Shown here: one piece after another, positions 41,338-49,899 of the stretch
How positions within the stretch are numbered: the first letter of the stretch is position 1
Layout: every line of letters starts with the position of its first letter
Origin: Pseudofulvibacter geojedonensis
Lineage (GTDB): Bacteria; Bacteroidota; Bacteroidia; Flavobacteriales; Flavobacteriaceae
Reading direction: 5' to 3'
NCBI RefSeq assembly: GCF_042675745.1
Contig: NZ_JBHTJM010000009.1
Coordinates: 186,001-250,000, forward strand
Length of the DNA: 64,000 nucleotides
The notes under the pieces: model-generated
What the model was told of the DNA's origin: nothing
Seen by the model: only the letters and a program-made list of their open reading frames with translations
The model's database searches: none
Program-made: the position numbers and the translations under genes

Positions 41338-42222
41338 TTAATTACCCCCTTCTATTAATATATTATCATAAAAGAACTTTTCATCGCTTGCCCAAGTATT
41401 TGATGTAATGCGAATTGCCAAAGTTGTACCACTTAAACCAGACACCGAAACTTGACCAGTAGGAAAAGTACCATCTGCAACTGCTGGTGCAACCAATGTA
41501 TGATTTACTGTTCCGTTACCCCCATAATTAGCCACAAGTTGCCAAGCTCCTCCATCTATCGAATATTCTATATTCACATAATCATTTTGATTATTTGTAT
41601 CGTCTGTAGAATGATCTGAATGATCGTATTCTAAGTTACCAGAAGCATCTATATCTACAGAAAAACACACTGTTGCATATCCAGAAATTGTAACCGCCTG
41701 AGTAATAAATGAAACTGGCCCGTCTGTATTATTTAATTCAAACTGCCCTGTAGCATTGGTATACGCATAGTCATTATCTTGCCCTAAAAAATCTGCTGCA
41801 GAATCATCAACAGTCCAAGTAACTCCCCCTGGGTAATCTCCAGAATTGGTCCTTCTATCTCTTCCCGTATTTAAAGTATATCCTGAGAAATCTTCTAAAT
41901 AAATTTGCGTATTACATACTGGCACAGGAGCACAATTAATACTCCTCCAAACTGCTTGATCTCCATCGTAAATATCCCAACACCATTTTCCGGTACTTGG
42001 ATCGCTAACAAAAACCATTAAACCATCATCTGCAGCTGTTACCGGAATACTAGTTTGTTCTGCCTCTGTTACTACGGGCATTATAAAACCACCTACTTTA
42101 GTAGTTATATAATTAGCCGTTTCAATATGTAATACTGCTGCCGAACTAGGTGTAGTTGTTCCTATACCAACTTGAGAAAATGATAAATTAACTATCATGA
42201 AAATGAATACATATTTTATCAT
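41338..42222 (-). CDS. Secreted flavobacterial protein, tandem paralogue 2
   Basis: The 294-residue protein has a signal peptide ending FSQ, followed by VGIGTTTPSSAAVLHIE, a start common to many Bacteroidota surface proteins with a VGIGTTxP motif. The segment IPVTAADDGLMVFVSDPSTGKWCWDIYDG then leads to a beta-rich C-terminal half (CNTQIYLEDFSGYTL...ILIEGGN) that looks like a jelly-roll or carbohydrate-binding module. It shares the first third with the neighbour 7 bp upstream. Function is unknown, probably cell surface. Confidence 0.7.
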   Translation of the reverse strand: MIKYVFIFMIVNLSFSQVGIGTTTPSSAAVLHIETANYITTKVGGFIMPVVTEAEQTSIPVTAADDGLMVFVSDPSTGKWCWDIYDGDQAVWRSINCAPVPVCNTQIYLEDFSGYTLNTGRDRRTNSGDYPGGVTWTVDDSAADFLGQDNDYAYTNATGQFELNNTDGPVSFITQAVTISGYATVCFSVDIDASGNLEYDHSDHSTDDTNNQNDYVNIEYSIDGGAWQLVANYGGNGTVNHTLVAPAVADGTFPTGQVSVSGLSGTTLAIRITSNTWASDEKFFYDNILIEGGN

Positions 42223-42229
42223 ACCTATT

Positions 42230-43105
42230 TTAGTTTAAGTTTAAAACTACATTATCTATAACCCAAATTTCATTAGTAGAATTATTATGCATCCTTACTT
42301 GTATATATAACGTAGCTACCGCTGGTAAATTTGACAATGTAACTTTTGAATAGGCATTTGGCCCAGTTAAATTACCTCCCATTGTTGGAGCATAATTTGT
42401 AGGTGTATTGTCACCATCGTATACCCCTGAGGCTACTGCAGATCCTGCAAAACTCCACTTAGCATTATTGTTACCATTAATCGTTACTTCTGATGACCAA
42501 GTAGTATTATCTGTACTTACCAGTACCTCAACCACATCTGTACCATCTGCACCATTTCCAGACGTACCAGCAAATGAAGCCAAATCAAATGATAAATCAA
42601 TGTTTGAATATGTAGATGAATCTATTGGATCAAAAGACAACGTAGAGTTAGAATTACTAACTTGATAACCCTGTGCACCTTCAGAATACATTGGTGCACT
42701 AGGAAAAATTCCGTTACCTGAAGACATAGAACCTGAACCACCTGTATAAGTTAATGTTGGAGTTGCTGGTGTGGCTTCAAAATCTTGATAATAAATAATT
42801 GATGCTCCTACAATAGGCATGCAATACATGTCTACCCACGCAGAACTTGAAGCTCTGTAAATTTGAACACAACGAGTTGTGCCATCTGATAGGAAAATCA
42901 TCATGCCATCATCTGCAGCTGTTACCGGAATTGTTGCTCGCTGAGCTAAAGTTACTTTTGGGGGCATAAAACCACCATGAGTTCCTGAACCATTTAAAGA
43001 TTCTAAATGTAAGACTGATGCGTTACTTGGATTAGTGGTGTTAATACCTACTTGAGCTGACATTAAACCACAGAAAAGCAGTAGCAACAAAGCTATTTTT
43101 TTCAT
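42230..43105 (-). CDS. Secreted flavobacterial protein, tandem paralogue 1
   Basis: The 291-residue protein has a signal peptide (MKKIALLLLLFCGLMSAQ), the VGINTTNPSNASVLHLES start and IPVTAADDGMMIFLSDG, both shared with the downstream paralogue. The C-terminal half (IIYYQDFEATPATPTLTY...NEIWVIDNVVLNLN) is a beta-sandwich-like module, as in proteins that bind sugars or other surface ligands. The two genes form one transcript. They arose by tandem duplication, with the C-terminal halves more diverged. Confidence 0.7.
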   Translation of the reverse strand: MKKIALLLLLFCGLMSAQVGINTTNPSNASVLHLESLNGSGTHGGFMPPKVTLAQRATIPVTAADDGMMIFLSDGTTRCVQIYRASSSAWVDMYCMPIVGASIIYYQDFEATPATPTLTYTGGSGSMSSGNGIFPSAPMYSEGAQGYQVSNSNSTLSFDPIDSSTYSNIDLSFDLASFAGTSGNGADGTDVVEVLVSTDNTTWSSEVTINGNNNAKWSFAGSAVASGVYDGDNTPTNYAPTMGGNLTGPNAYSKVTLSNLPAVATLYIQVRMHNNSTNEIWVIDNVVLNLN

Positions 43106-43137
43106 ACTTTTGGGATAATTAATTAGTAAAACCGGTT

Positions 43138-43145
43138 CAAATATA
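43138..43145 (-). promoter_or_regulatory. -7 box of the tandem secreted-protein operon
   Basis: TATATTTG on the minus strand lies 32 nt before the ATG at 43105. No TTG at the usual spacing was seen. Confidence 0.5.
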
Positions 43146-43241
43146 CAATTTTTTTAGACATCTAACCGTGTACTTATCAACACTTTAGACCCTTAATGAA
43201 AACATAACATTAATATAAAAAATTTAACATTTTTTTCTTTT

Positions 43242-43712
43242 TTGAATAATAAAACTTACACCGTATCTGAAGCTAAAAAAAAACTAGAATATTACTGTGC
43301 TTACCAAGAACGTTGCCACAAAGAAGTGACAGACAAACTTAAAAGCCTAGGTATGATAGCTATAGCTATAGACGAAATTATTTATCACCTAATAAAACAT
43401 AATTATTTAAACGAAGAGCGGTTTGCTAAAAGCTTTGCTAGAGGTAAGTTCAATCATAAACATTGGGGTAAAATCCGAATAAAAAGAGAATTAAAGTTTA
43501 GAAAAATTTCTGAATACAATATAAGAACTGCTCTTAAAGAAATATCTGAAGAAGATTATATAAAAAAAATATACTTAATTAGTGAAAAGAAAATTGAAGC
43601 TTTACAGCAAAAAACAAAACAAGAACAACAAAAGAAAATATTCAATTATCTTCAATACAGAGGTTGGGAAAACCACTTAATTTACGAAGTTATTAATAAT
43701 CTATTTGATTAA
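43242..43712 (+). CDS. recX: Regulatory protein RecX
   Basis: RecX modulates RecA filaments. The 156-residue protein shows the RecX three-helix repeats: KKKLEYYCAYQERCHKEVTDKLKSLG, then IIYHLIKHNYLNEERFAKSFARGKFNHKHWGKIRIKRELKFRKISEYNIRTALK, and a last repeat ending YLQYRGWENHLIYEVINNL. Translation seems to begin at TTG, as no ATG is in frame nearby. Its 3' end overlaps the convergent JmjC gene by 20 bp. Confidence 0.9.
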   Translation: MNNKTYTVSEAKKKLEYYCAYQERCHKEVTDKLKSLGMIAIAIDEIIYHLIKHNYLNEERFAKSFARGKFNHKHWGKIRIKRELKFRKISEYNIRTALKEISEEDYIKKIYLISEKKIEALQQKTKQEQQKKIFNYLQYRGWENHLIYEVINNLFD

Positions 43713-44559
43713 TTTTATGAGTATATCTAATTGCCTTTTCAAGCTTTGTATTTAACCAATCTTCTCCTTTTAACTTGCGCATAAAATTATCGTAATATCT
43801 CATAAAAAAAATATTATAAATAGCTTTCGATACATTTTTAGGATTTCTAGCCAATGAACGTAAACTCATAGAAAAACCAGGCGTGATATATTTCATATAA
43901 TGCCAATACCCTTCTGGCATATACAGCATATCACCATGATTTAATTCTGCTGTAAAACCTTTAGCTTTCTTTAAAGCTGGCCACTTTTGATAATCTGGGT
44001 CATCGAAATTTATATCTTCTCTAGATATTAACGAATAAGGTATTTTATATAGGTATTTAGTTTGGTCTGGAGGAAAAATGATGCACTTCTTTTTACCCTG
44101 AAAATGAAAATGTAAAATATTGGCTAAATCAATATCAAAATGCATAAAGGTATATGAATTGGTTCCTCCAAAAAACAGCATTGGCATTGATTTAAACAAG
44201 TTCATTCCTAACTTAGGAAACTTAAAATCTGCCTGCAATACAGGTACTTCTTTTAATAAATTGTAGAGGAAAATTCTATAATTAGTCGGCTTACTAAGCA
44301 GTAAATCTATATAATCAGACATTTTCATCTGTGTGTGAGGTTCATTAAAACCTTCTTTATAATTTACTGGTCTATTATCATATAAAGGAACTATTTTATC
44401 TCCTGCAATTTTTTTAATGTAATCAAAATTCCATTTTAAATATGCAGGCCAATCTTCAGTAAACTTCTCTACTACTACAGGCCTCTGTTTTTTTACATAT
44501 TCTTGTAAAAAAACCTTTTTTGAAATAGACGAAACTCTATGTACCTCCTCTAATTGCAA
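43693..44559 (-). CDS. Cupin-like JmjC-type Fe(II)/2-oxoglutarate oxygenase
   Basis: The 288-residue protein belongs to the cupin_8/JmjC family. RPVVVEKFTEDWPAYLKWNFDYIKKIAGD opens the fold, the iron site is His140-x-Asp142 in TFMHFDID with His220 in EGYWHYM, and FQGKKKCIIFPP sits between. Such enzymes hydroxylate proteins or small molecules. The substrate is unknown. It is the last gene of a minus-strand run, begins at TTG 44559, and follows the beta-barrel gene by 5 bp. Confidence 0.87.
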   Translation of the reverse strand: MQLEEVHRVSSISKKVFLQEYVKKQRPVVVEKFTEDWPAYLKWNFDYIKKIAGDKIVPLYDNRPVNYKEGFNEPHTQMKMSDYIDLLLSKPTNYRIFLYNLLKEVPVLQADFKFPKLGMNLFKSMPMLFFGGTNSYTFMHFDIDLANILHFHFQGKKKCIIFPPDQTKYLYKIPYSLISREDINFDDPDYQKWPALKKAKGFTAELNHGDMLYMPEGYWHYMKYITPGFSMSLRSLARNPKNVSKAIYNIFFMRYYDNFMRKLKGEDWLNTKLEKAIRYTHKINQIDY

Positions 44560-44564
44560 TAACT

Positions 44565-45053
44565 TTATAAGTTAAATGATGCTCCCAAGGCAATCATTAG
44601 CTGATTGTTTAATTTATCAAATCCTACTGGATCAGATTCGTAGGTTGCTAATGGCACCATAAGCTCTGAATACACTCCAAAACCACTTGTAAAAAAATAA
44701 CGAGCACCTATATGTCCTCCAAAATTTTTCAAACCTAAATGCAGCCCAGGATATAAATCGAAATTATCACTAATATTCAATACATTACCAATATTGGCAT
44801 TGAATCTAGCTTTTAAATCAAATGCATCTTTAAATTTAACCTTTACATCTCCTTCAACTCCTAACACATAACCACTTGCTACACCTACAGAGATATTCTC
44901 TCCTAAACCATAATCAAAAACGGCTTGTATTCCTCTTGCATATTCTTGAAATACTGCGCCAACTTGTATTTTTTGATCACCTTTACCGCTAAATACTTGT
45001 GCTTGTGTAAGGGTGGCAAATAACAACATTGCTAAAACAACAACTTTCTTCAT
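44565..45053 (-). CDS. Small outer-membrane beta-barrel protein (DUF6646-like)
   Basis: The 162-residue protein has a signal peptide (MKKVVVLAMLLFATLTQAQ) and eight or so amphipathic strands ending in a C-terminal FNL. The pattern QVGAVFQEYARGIQAVFDYGLGENISVGVASGYVLG and HIGARYFFTSGFGVYSELMVPLA fits a small barrel; I associate it with DUF6646, with moderate certainty. Function is unknown. It lies between bioB and the JmjC gene in one orientation. Confidence 0.7.
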   Translation of the reverse strand: MKKVVVLAMLLFATLTQAQVFSGKGDQKIQVGAVFQEYARGIQAVFDYGLGENISVGVASGYVLGVEGDVKVKFKDAFDLKARFNANIGNVLNISDNFDLYPGLHLGLKNFGGHIGARYFFTSGFGVYSELMVPLATYESDPVGFDKLNNQLMIALGASFNL

Positions 45054-45075
45054 TGTAATATTTTAAAAATTCTTG

Positions 45076-46176
45076 TTATATATTTCTAACAGCTTTAGCC
45101 TTTTCTTTAGCTGCTTCGTTACGCTCAATTTTATGATCTGGACGAGTCCATTTTGGTTTCTCTCCCAAAGATTGATATTGAGAATCTTTTGCTTCAACTG
45201 TTTGAGGTTGTACCTTTTTAGTGAAAGGTTTTTGAGGGTTTAGACCTAGCTTTTCAAACATTTTCATATCCTCATTTACGTCTGGATTAGGGGTAGTTAA
45301 CAACTTATCTCCTGCGAAAATTGAGTTAGCACCTGCAAAGAAACACATTGCTTGCCCTTCTCTTGTCATCTGAGTTCTACCAGCAGATAAACGCACCTGA
45401 GTCTCTGGCAATACAATACGAGTTGTAGCTACCATACGTATCATTTCCCATATTTCAACTGGTTTTTCATCTTCTAAAGGAGTTCCTTCTACAGCGACTA
45501 AAGCATTAATAGGAGTAGATTCTGGTTGCGGGTCTAAAGTTGATAAAGCTACCAACATACCAGCTCTATCTTCTGCAGATTCACCCATACCAATAATCCC
45601 TCCTGAACAAACAGTAACATTTGTTTTACGAACATTATCTATGGTTTCTAAACGATCTTCAAATCCACGTGTAGAAATCACTTCTTTATAATATTCTTCT
45701 GAAGAATCTAAATTATGGTTATAGGCATATAATCCTGCTTCTGCTAAACGCTTAGCTTGATTTTCGGTAACCATACCTAAGGTACAGCAAACCTCCATAT
45801 CTAATTTATTAATAGTACGAACCATTTCTAATACATTATCGAACTCTGGCCCATCTTTAACATTACGCCAAGCTGCTCCCATACAAACACGAGAACTACC
45901 TCCTTCTTTAGCACGTAAGGCTTGAGCTTTTACTTGTGAAACAGACATCAAATCATTTCCTTCAATATCTGTATGATATCTAGCAGCCTGTGGACAATAA
46001 CCACAATCTTCTGAACATCCACCTGTTTTTATTGATAATAAAGTAGATACTTGAACTACATTAGGATCATGATTTTTTCTATGTATAGTCGCTGCTTCAT
46101 ACAATAACTCCATTAATGGCTTATTGTAAATAGCTAAAATTTCTTCTTTTGTCCAATTATGTCTCACTTCGCTCAT
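45076..46176 (-). CDS. bioB: Biotin synthase
   Basis: BioB inserts sulfur into dethiobiotin by radical-SAM chemistry. The 366-residue protein has the CxxxCxxC cluster motif with Cys54, Cys58 and Cys61 in GGCSEDCGYCPQ, followed by CMGAAWRNVKDGPEF, NHNLDSSEEYY and VCSGGIIGMGES. The Arg and Cys ligands of the auxiliary 2Fe-2S cluster are in the expected regions. A -7 box (46199-46206) lies 22 nt before the ATG, so it can be expressed separately from the upstream bio genes. Confidence 0.96.
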   Translation of the reverse strand: MSEVRHNWTKEEILAIYNKPLMELLYEAATIHRKNHDPNVVQVSTLLSIKTGGCSEDCGYCPQAARYHTDIEGNDLMSVSQVKAQALRAKEGGSSRVCMGAAWRNVKDGPEFDNVLEMVRTINKLDMEVCCTLGMVTENQAKRLAEAGLYAYNHNLDSSEEYYKEVISTRGFEDRLETIDNVRKTNVTVCSGGIIGMGESAEDRAGMLVALSTLDPQPESTPINALVAVEGTPLEDEKPVEIWEMIRMVATTRIVLPETQVRLSAGRTQMTREGQAMCFFAGANSIFAGDKLLTTPNPDVNEDMKMFEKLGLNPQKPFTKKVQPQTVEAKDSQYQSLGEKPKWTRPDHKIERNEAAKEKAKAVRNI

Positions 46177-46198
46177 AATGTCAATCAGTTTTAAAGGT

Positions 46199-46206
46199 CA
46201 AAAATA
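46199..46206 (-). promoter_or_regulatory. -7 box of bioB
   Basis: TATTTTTG on the minus strand lies 22 nt upstream of the bioB ATG; no clear -33 TTG was found. Confidence 0.45.
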
Positions 46207-46241
46207 TAAAAAAGGAATGTGAATATAAACTTTATATAGCT

Positions 46242-47399
46242 CTAGTTAGGTAAAGATACTAACACACTAACTGCATTACCTCCAAAACCTACTGCATTAA
46301 CTAATATATTTTGAATTTTACTAGGTCTTTTTTGTTTCTCTAAATAAGGAACTGGAATGAATTCTTGCTTTTGAAGCATTAAAATTGCCATTTCTAAACT
46401 CAACAATCCGCTAGTAGCAAACGTATGACCTAGTTTCCATTTATTAGTTGTTATAGCTGGTAAATTATCTCCAAATACTTTCTCTATAGCTTTTATTTCT
46501 GACAAATCACCTTGAATAGTTCCGGGAGTATGAGTTATAATTACATCAACATCAGAAGCATCATGGTTTTGCAATGCCATTTTCATTGAGTCTTGAAAAC
46601 AATTTGCTTCAGCAGATATTGAAGCGCTATGTTCTAATTTTTCGGTAGCATAACCAATGCCTGAAATAAGCGCTATTGTTTTTCCTGAAATTTCATTCTC
46701 TAAACAAACTGCTACAGCTCCTTCACCCAATACCATCGTATTTTGTCTCTTACTTAAATCTAAAGCTTTACAGGGAAATAAATCTTTTTCCTTAGAGTAT
46801 ACTCTTAAAGCTTTCATTTGAGCAATAGTAAACGGAGTAAGTGCTGCTTCGCTTGCGCCAATTAAAAACTTATCTGACATCCCTGATTGCAACCAAGCTA
46901 CTCCATTTAACAACGAATGCAATCCTGTAGAACAAGTTATTGAATGACTAATATCTGGTCCCTTCGATTTTAAATCTTGCGCCACCCAAGAAGAAATATT
47001 TCCTAGCGTTGTTGTGGGTGAACTCAAGGTTTCTGAAGTTCCTTTTTCTAAATAAGTTTGATGATATTTTTCGAATAAAGTAGTAGCCCCTCTTGAAGAA
47101 CCAAAATTCACTCCAAAATTCACTTCCGATTTCCAATTAGCATTTTTAACAGCATTTCTTGAAACCAACAAAGCGAAAATAACCGAATTATCTAAATCTA
47201 AATAATCATCTTCTAAACGTAGGTTTTTAACTAACTCTTGGCTTTCTTTAGGTAATGCTGCTACCCAAGAACCTCCATTAGCCGCTTTACGTTGCTGTAA
47301 ATAATGGTTATTAGTTTTATAAACTTCCCATATCTTTTCAGGTTCACTACCTAGTGCCGATAAAGAAGATATAGCTGTTATGGAAATGGGTTTTTTCAT
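46242..47399 (-). CDS. Beta-ketoacyl synthase (FabF-like) in the biotin cluster
   Basis: The 385-residue protein is a KAS I/II-type condensing enzyme with the catalytic triad intact: Cys156 in SITCSTGLHSLL, His290 in ITHTPGT and His325 in KWKLGHTFATSG. It is somewhat shorter than housekeeping FabF and diverged in sequence. Standing between bioA and bioB, and with no bioC, bioH, bioI, bioW or bioZ visible, it may help build the pimeloyl precursor. That role is an inference from context. Confidence 0.82.
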   Translation of the reverse strand: MKKPISITAISSLSALGSEPEKIWEVYKTNNHYLQQRKAANGGSWVAALPKESQELVKNLRLEDDYLDLDNSVIFALLVSRNAVKNANWKSEVNFGVNFGSSRGATTLFEKYHQTYLEKGTSETLSSPTTTLGNISSWVAQDLKSKGPDISHSITCSTGLHSLLNGVAWLQSGMSDKFLIGASEAALTPFTIAQMKALRVYSKEKDLFPCKALDLSKRQNTMVLGEGAVAVCLENEISGKTIALISGIGYATEKLEHSASISAEANCFQDSMKMALQNHDASDVDVIITHTPGTIQGDLSEIKAIEKVFGDNLPAITTNKWKLGHTFATSGLLSLEMAILMLQKQEFIPVPYLEKQKRPSKIQNILVNAVGFGGNAVSVLVSLPN

Positions 47400-47415
47400 A
47401 AAATAACTTAAAAAA

Positions 47416-47437
47416 ACACTTCGACAAGCTCAGTGTG
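47416..47437. repeat. Short dyad repeat, copy 2 (CTTCGACAAGCTCAG core)
   Basis: This 22-bp sequence is identical to 2611-2632 and in the same orientation. It lies in the 64-bp spacer between bioA and the ketosynthase gene. Confidence 0.75.
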
Positions 47438-47463
47438 ACTTTCCAGTAAATTTTGCTGCAAAA

Positions 47464-48729
47464 CTACACTATTTCTAATGCTTCTTCTATAGTTTTATAT
47501 ACTTTTTCTAACTGCTTATCTGTAATTATGTAAGGAGGCTGAATATAAATGGTATTGCCTAAGGGCCTTAAAAAAACCCCTCTTTCCATAAAAAACTTTA
47601 ATAGCTTATCTCGCAAACCTCCGTAACGCTCTGAATTGGTATTTAAGTCTAAAGCAAAAACCACCCCTAAACTTCTAGTAGATTTTACTTTTGGATGGTT
47701 CTCTATTCGCTTAGAAAATTGGTTATGTGAATTGACAATAACACTAATAGCACTTTGTATTTCTTTGGTTTGCAATAATTCTACACTTGCTAGAGCAGCT
47801 GTACAAGCCAAGGGATTAGCTGAATAGGTATGACAATGAAATAAACCTTTACTTATATCATTACTCAAAAAAGCATCATAAATATCTTGAGTACAAGAAG
47901 TAATTGCCATAGGCATTAATCCGCCAGTTAAGGCTTTGCTCATACAGATTACATCTGGTTTTATTGCTAAATAATCTGATGCGAAATTTTTACCTGTTTT
48001 TCCAAAACCAGTCATCACTTCATCAGCAATAGTTATCACTTGATGTTCTTTACATAATTGTAAGATATCATTCAACCCAGTTGCATCGTACATTACCATT
48101 CCGGCAGCCCCTTGAATTAATGGCTCGTAAATAAAACCTGCAACAGGAAATTCATTCAAAATAATTTTTAGTTGATCTAAAACTTCCTGATTATTATCCC
48201 CATTCGGTACCGGAATACGCTTAACGTCTATTAAAAAATCTTCAAAAGGACCATTATAAACCGATAAACCAGAAATAGACATTGCTCCAAATGTATCTCC
48301 ATGAAAAGCGTTTTCAAAAGCTACCAAGACATTCCTTTTTCTTTCTTGATTAAAGAAATACTGCAAAGCCATTTTTATACCAACTTCTGTACTGGTAGAT
48401 CCGTTTTCTGAAAAGAAAATTTTTGCTTGATTATCTGGTAACAACTTCATCATCTCTTCAGATAAATCAACAGCTGGTTGGTGCGTAAAATCGCTAAACA
48501 TTACCTGATCTAATTGCTTCATTTGATTAGAAACTCGATTAGTAATGTAATCATTGCAATGGCCATACATACAAGTATACCAAGAAGAAATAGCATCTAT
48601 ATACTCATTTCCATCTTCATCTGTTAACACACAACCTTTAGCTTTTATAATAGCTAAACTATCAGGGTTTAACTGATGCTGTTTTAACGGATGCCAAATG
48701 TACTTCTTATCTCTTTGTTCTAAACTCAT
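47464..48729 (-). CDS. bioA: Adenosylmethionine-8-amino-7-oxononanoate aminotransferase
   Basis: BioA converts KAPA to DAPA using S-adenosylmethionine as amino donor. The 421-residue class III aminotransferase shows IWHPLKQHQ (11-19), SSWYTCMYGHCND, Asp236 in IADEVMTGFGKTG and the PLP-binding Lys265 in MSKALTGGLMP. It overlaps bioD by 4 bp, indicating translational coupling. Confidence 0.95.
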   Translation of the reverse strand: MSLEQRDKKYIWHPLKQHQLNPDSLAIIKAKGCVLTDEDGNEYIDAISSWYTCMYGHCNDYITNRVSNQMKQLDQVMFSDFTHQPAVDLSEEMMKLLPDNQAKIFFSENGSTSTEVGIKMALQYFFNQERKRNVLVAFENAFHGDTFGAMSISGLSVYNGPFEDFLIDVKRIPVPNGDNNQEVLDQLKIILNEFPVAGFIYEPLIQGAAGMVMYDATGLNDILQLCKEHQVITIADEVMTGFGKTGKNFASDYLAIKPDVICMSKALTGGLMPMAITSCTQDIYDAFLSNDISKGLFHCHTYSANPLACTAALASVELLQTKEIQSAISVIVNSHNQFSKRIENHPKVKSTRSLGVVFALDLNTNSERYGGLRDKLLKFFMERGVFLRPLGNTIYIQPPYIITDKQLEKVYKTIEEALEIV

Positions 48730-49340
48730 AGTTTACTTCTAAACTTTTGGGCGTATTCTTTAATTACATTTTTATCAAAGTACGGCTCATCTTCTATCCT
48801 TCCTATTACTTCTACACCAGTCATTTTTTCAATAATCAACTCCGTACTTTTATGTTCATCTCCACTATAAATTAAAACAACCTCAAATCCTTTTTCTCGA
48901 AGTAATTTTATTGTCAATAAGGTATGATTAATACTCCCTAAATAATGACGAGAAACTACAACCACTTTATAATCTGACTGAATAAGGTCAAGAATTGTAT
49001 CTGAATCGTTTAAAGGAACTAACAAGCCTCCAGCACCTTCAATAATCAAATGGTTGTCTGTTGTAGGTTCTTTTATTTGATCTAACTGAATTTCAACTCC
49101 ATCTAATCTTGCTGATTCATGCGGACTCATAGGAGTATTTAACGCGTAAGAATTGGGATAAAAAATAGATTGATTATTAGAAATTAACTCTTGAACCTTA
49201 TGCGTATCTGAATAGTGTAAATCTCCAGCTTGTACTGGCTTCCAATAATCTGCTTGCAAAGCTTCTACTAATATCGCAGAAGCTACCGTTTTACCCACAT
49301 CGGTAGATATTCCAGTTACAAATAGTTTTTTTTGTTTCAT
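48726..49340 (-). CDS. bioD: Dethiobiotin synthetase
   Basis: BioD closes the ureido ring of DAPA with CO2 and ATP. The 204-residue protein has the modified P-loop FVTGISTDVGKT (7-18), YWKPVQAGD, the LIIEGAGGLLVPL motif and a late substrate region. It overlaps bioA by 4 bp and follows the SRPBCC gene by 8 bp. Confidence 0.95.
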   Translation of the reverse strand: MKQKKLFVTGISTDVGKTVASAILVEALQADYWKPVQAGDLHYSDTHKVQELISNNQSIFYPNSYALNTPMSPHESARLDGVEIQLDQIKEPTTDNHLIIEGAGGLLVPLNDSDTILDLIQSDYKVVVVSRHYLGSINHTLLTIKLLREKGFEVVLIYSGDEHKSTELIIEKMTGVEVIGRIEDEPYFDKNVIKEYAQKFRSKL

Positions 49341-49348
49341 AAAGAAAT

Positions 49349-49801
49349 TTATTCTGCTACAGATGTTCCGTTTTCAACAAAGCTTTTAAAATCATTCAAA
49401 TACTTCATCGATTGTTTTTTAAATGCACTTGGCATTAAAAATCCAAATACTTTCATACCGAAACTTTGAAATTGAAATTCTGAATGTGATATCCACTTAG
49501 TAGTATTTTCATCTAAAGCTTCAAACTTATTTTTCTGAATATTATGCACTCCTTTAGCATCGTAAGTAGCATCAAATTCATAAGGGAAATTATTTTTAAC
49601 TATCGTCTCTACTAATTCCATCTTACGTTTTCCCATTTGATAACTCAACTTCATTTTAGCTCCTACTTGCCCTGGAGTTCCTTCTAAATCTTCAGCACTT
49701 GTCAACCCTCTTTGCCAATGCTTGATATTATCTTTATTATCTAGTTTATCTATAACCTCTGCTAGAGGTTTATTGATAATAATTTCTGATGTATATTTCA
49801 T
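49349..49801 (-). CDS. SRPBCC-family protein
   Basis: The 150-residue protein has the START/SRPBCC helix-grip features: SEIIINKPLAEVIDKLDNKDNIKHWQRGLTSAEDLEG at the start, a set of strands, and a long C-terminal helix (FKKQSMKYLNDFKSFVEN). These proteins bind hydrophobic ligands. It lies inside the bio cluster between bioF and bioD, so it could hold a pathway intermediate, but this is only contextual. Confidence 0.8.
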   Translation of the reverse strand: MKYTSEIIINKPLAEVIDKLDNKDNIKHWQRGLTSAEDLEGTPGQVGAKMKLSYQMGKRKMELVETIVKNNFPYEFDATYDAKGVHNIQKNKFEALDENTTKWISHSEFQFQSFGMKVFGFLMPSAFKKQSMKYLNDFKSFVENGTSVAE

Positions 49802-49805
49802 CTGC

Positions 49806-49886
49806 TTACTTTTTATCGTTTTTCATGGCCAGATGCAATTCGTTACTAAACATTCGTATAGACATTAACAAATTGTTACGACTCAT
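49806..49886 (-). CDS. Possible 26-residue small protein between bioF and the SRPBCC gene
   Basis: A frame from ATG 49886 to TAA 49806 encodes a basic, helix-prone peptide (MSRNNLLMSIRMFSNELHLA, then a Lys/Asp tail). Its stop lies 4 nt before the SRPBCC start, as expected for a coupled leader or small gene, and it fills the otherwise empty spacer after bioF. No family is known to me; conservation would decide whether it is real. Confidence 0.35.
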   Translation of the reverse strand: MSRNNLLMSIRMFSNELHLAMKNDKK

Positions 49887-49899
49887 TTCATTTCAATTA

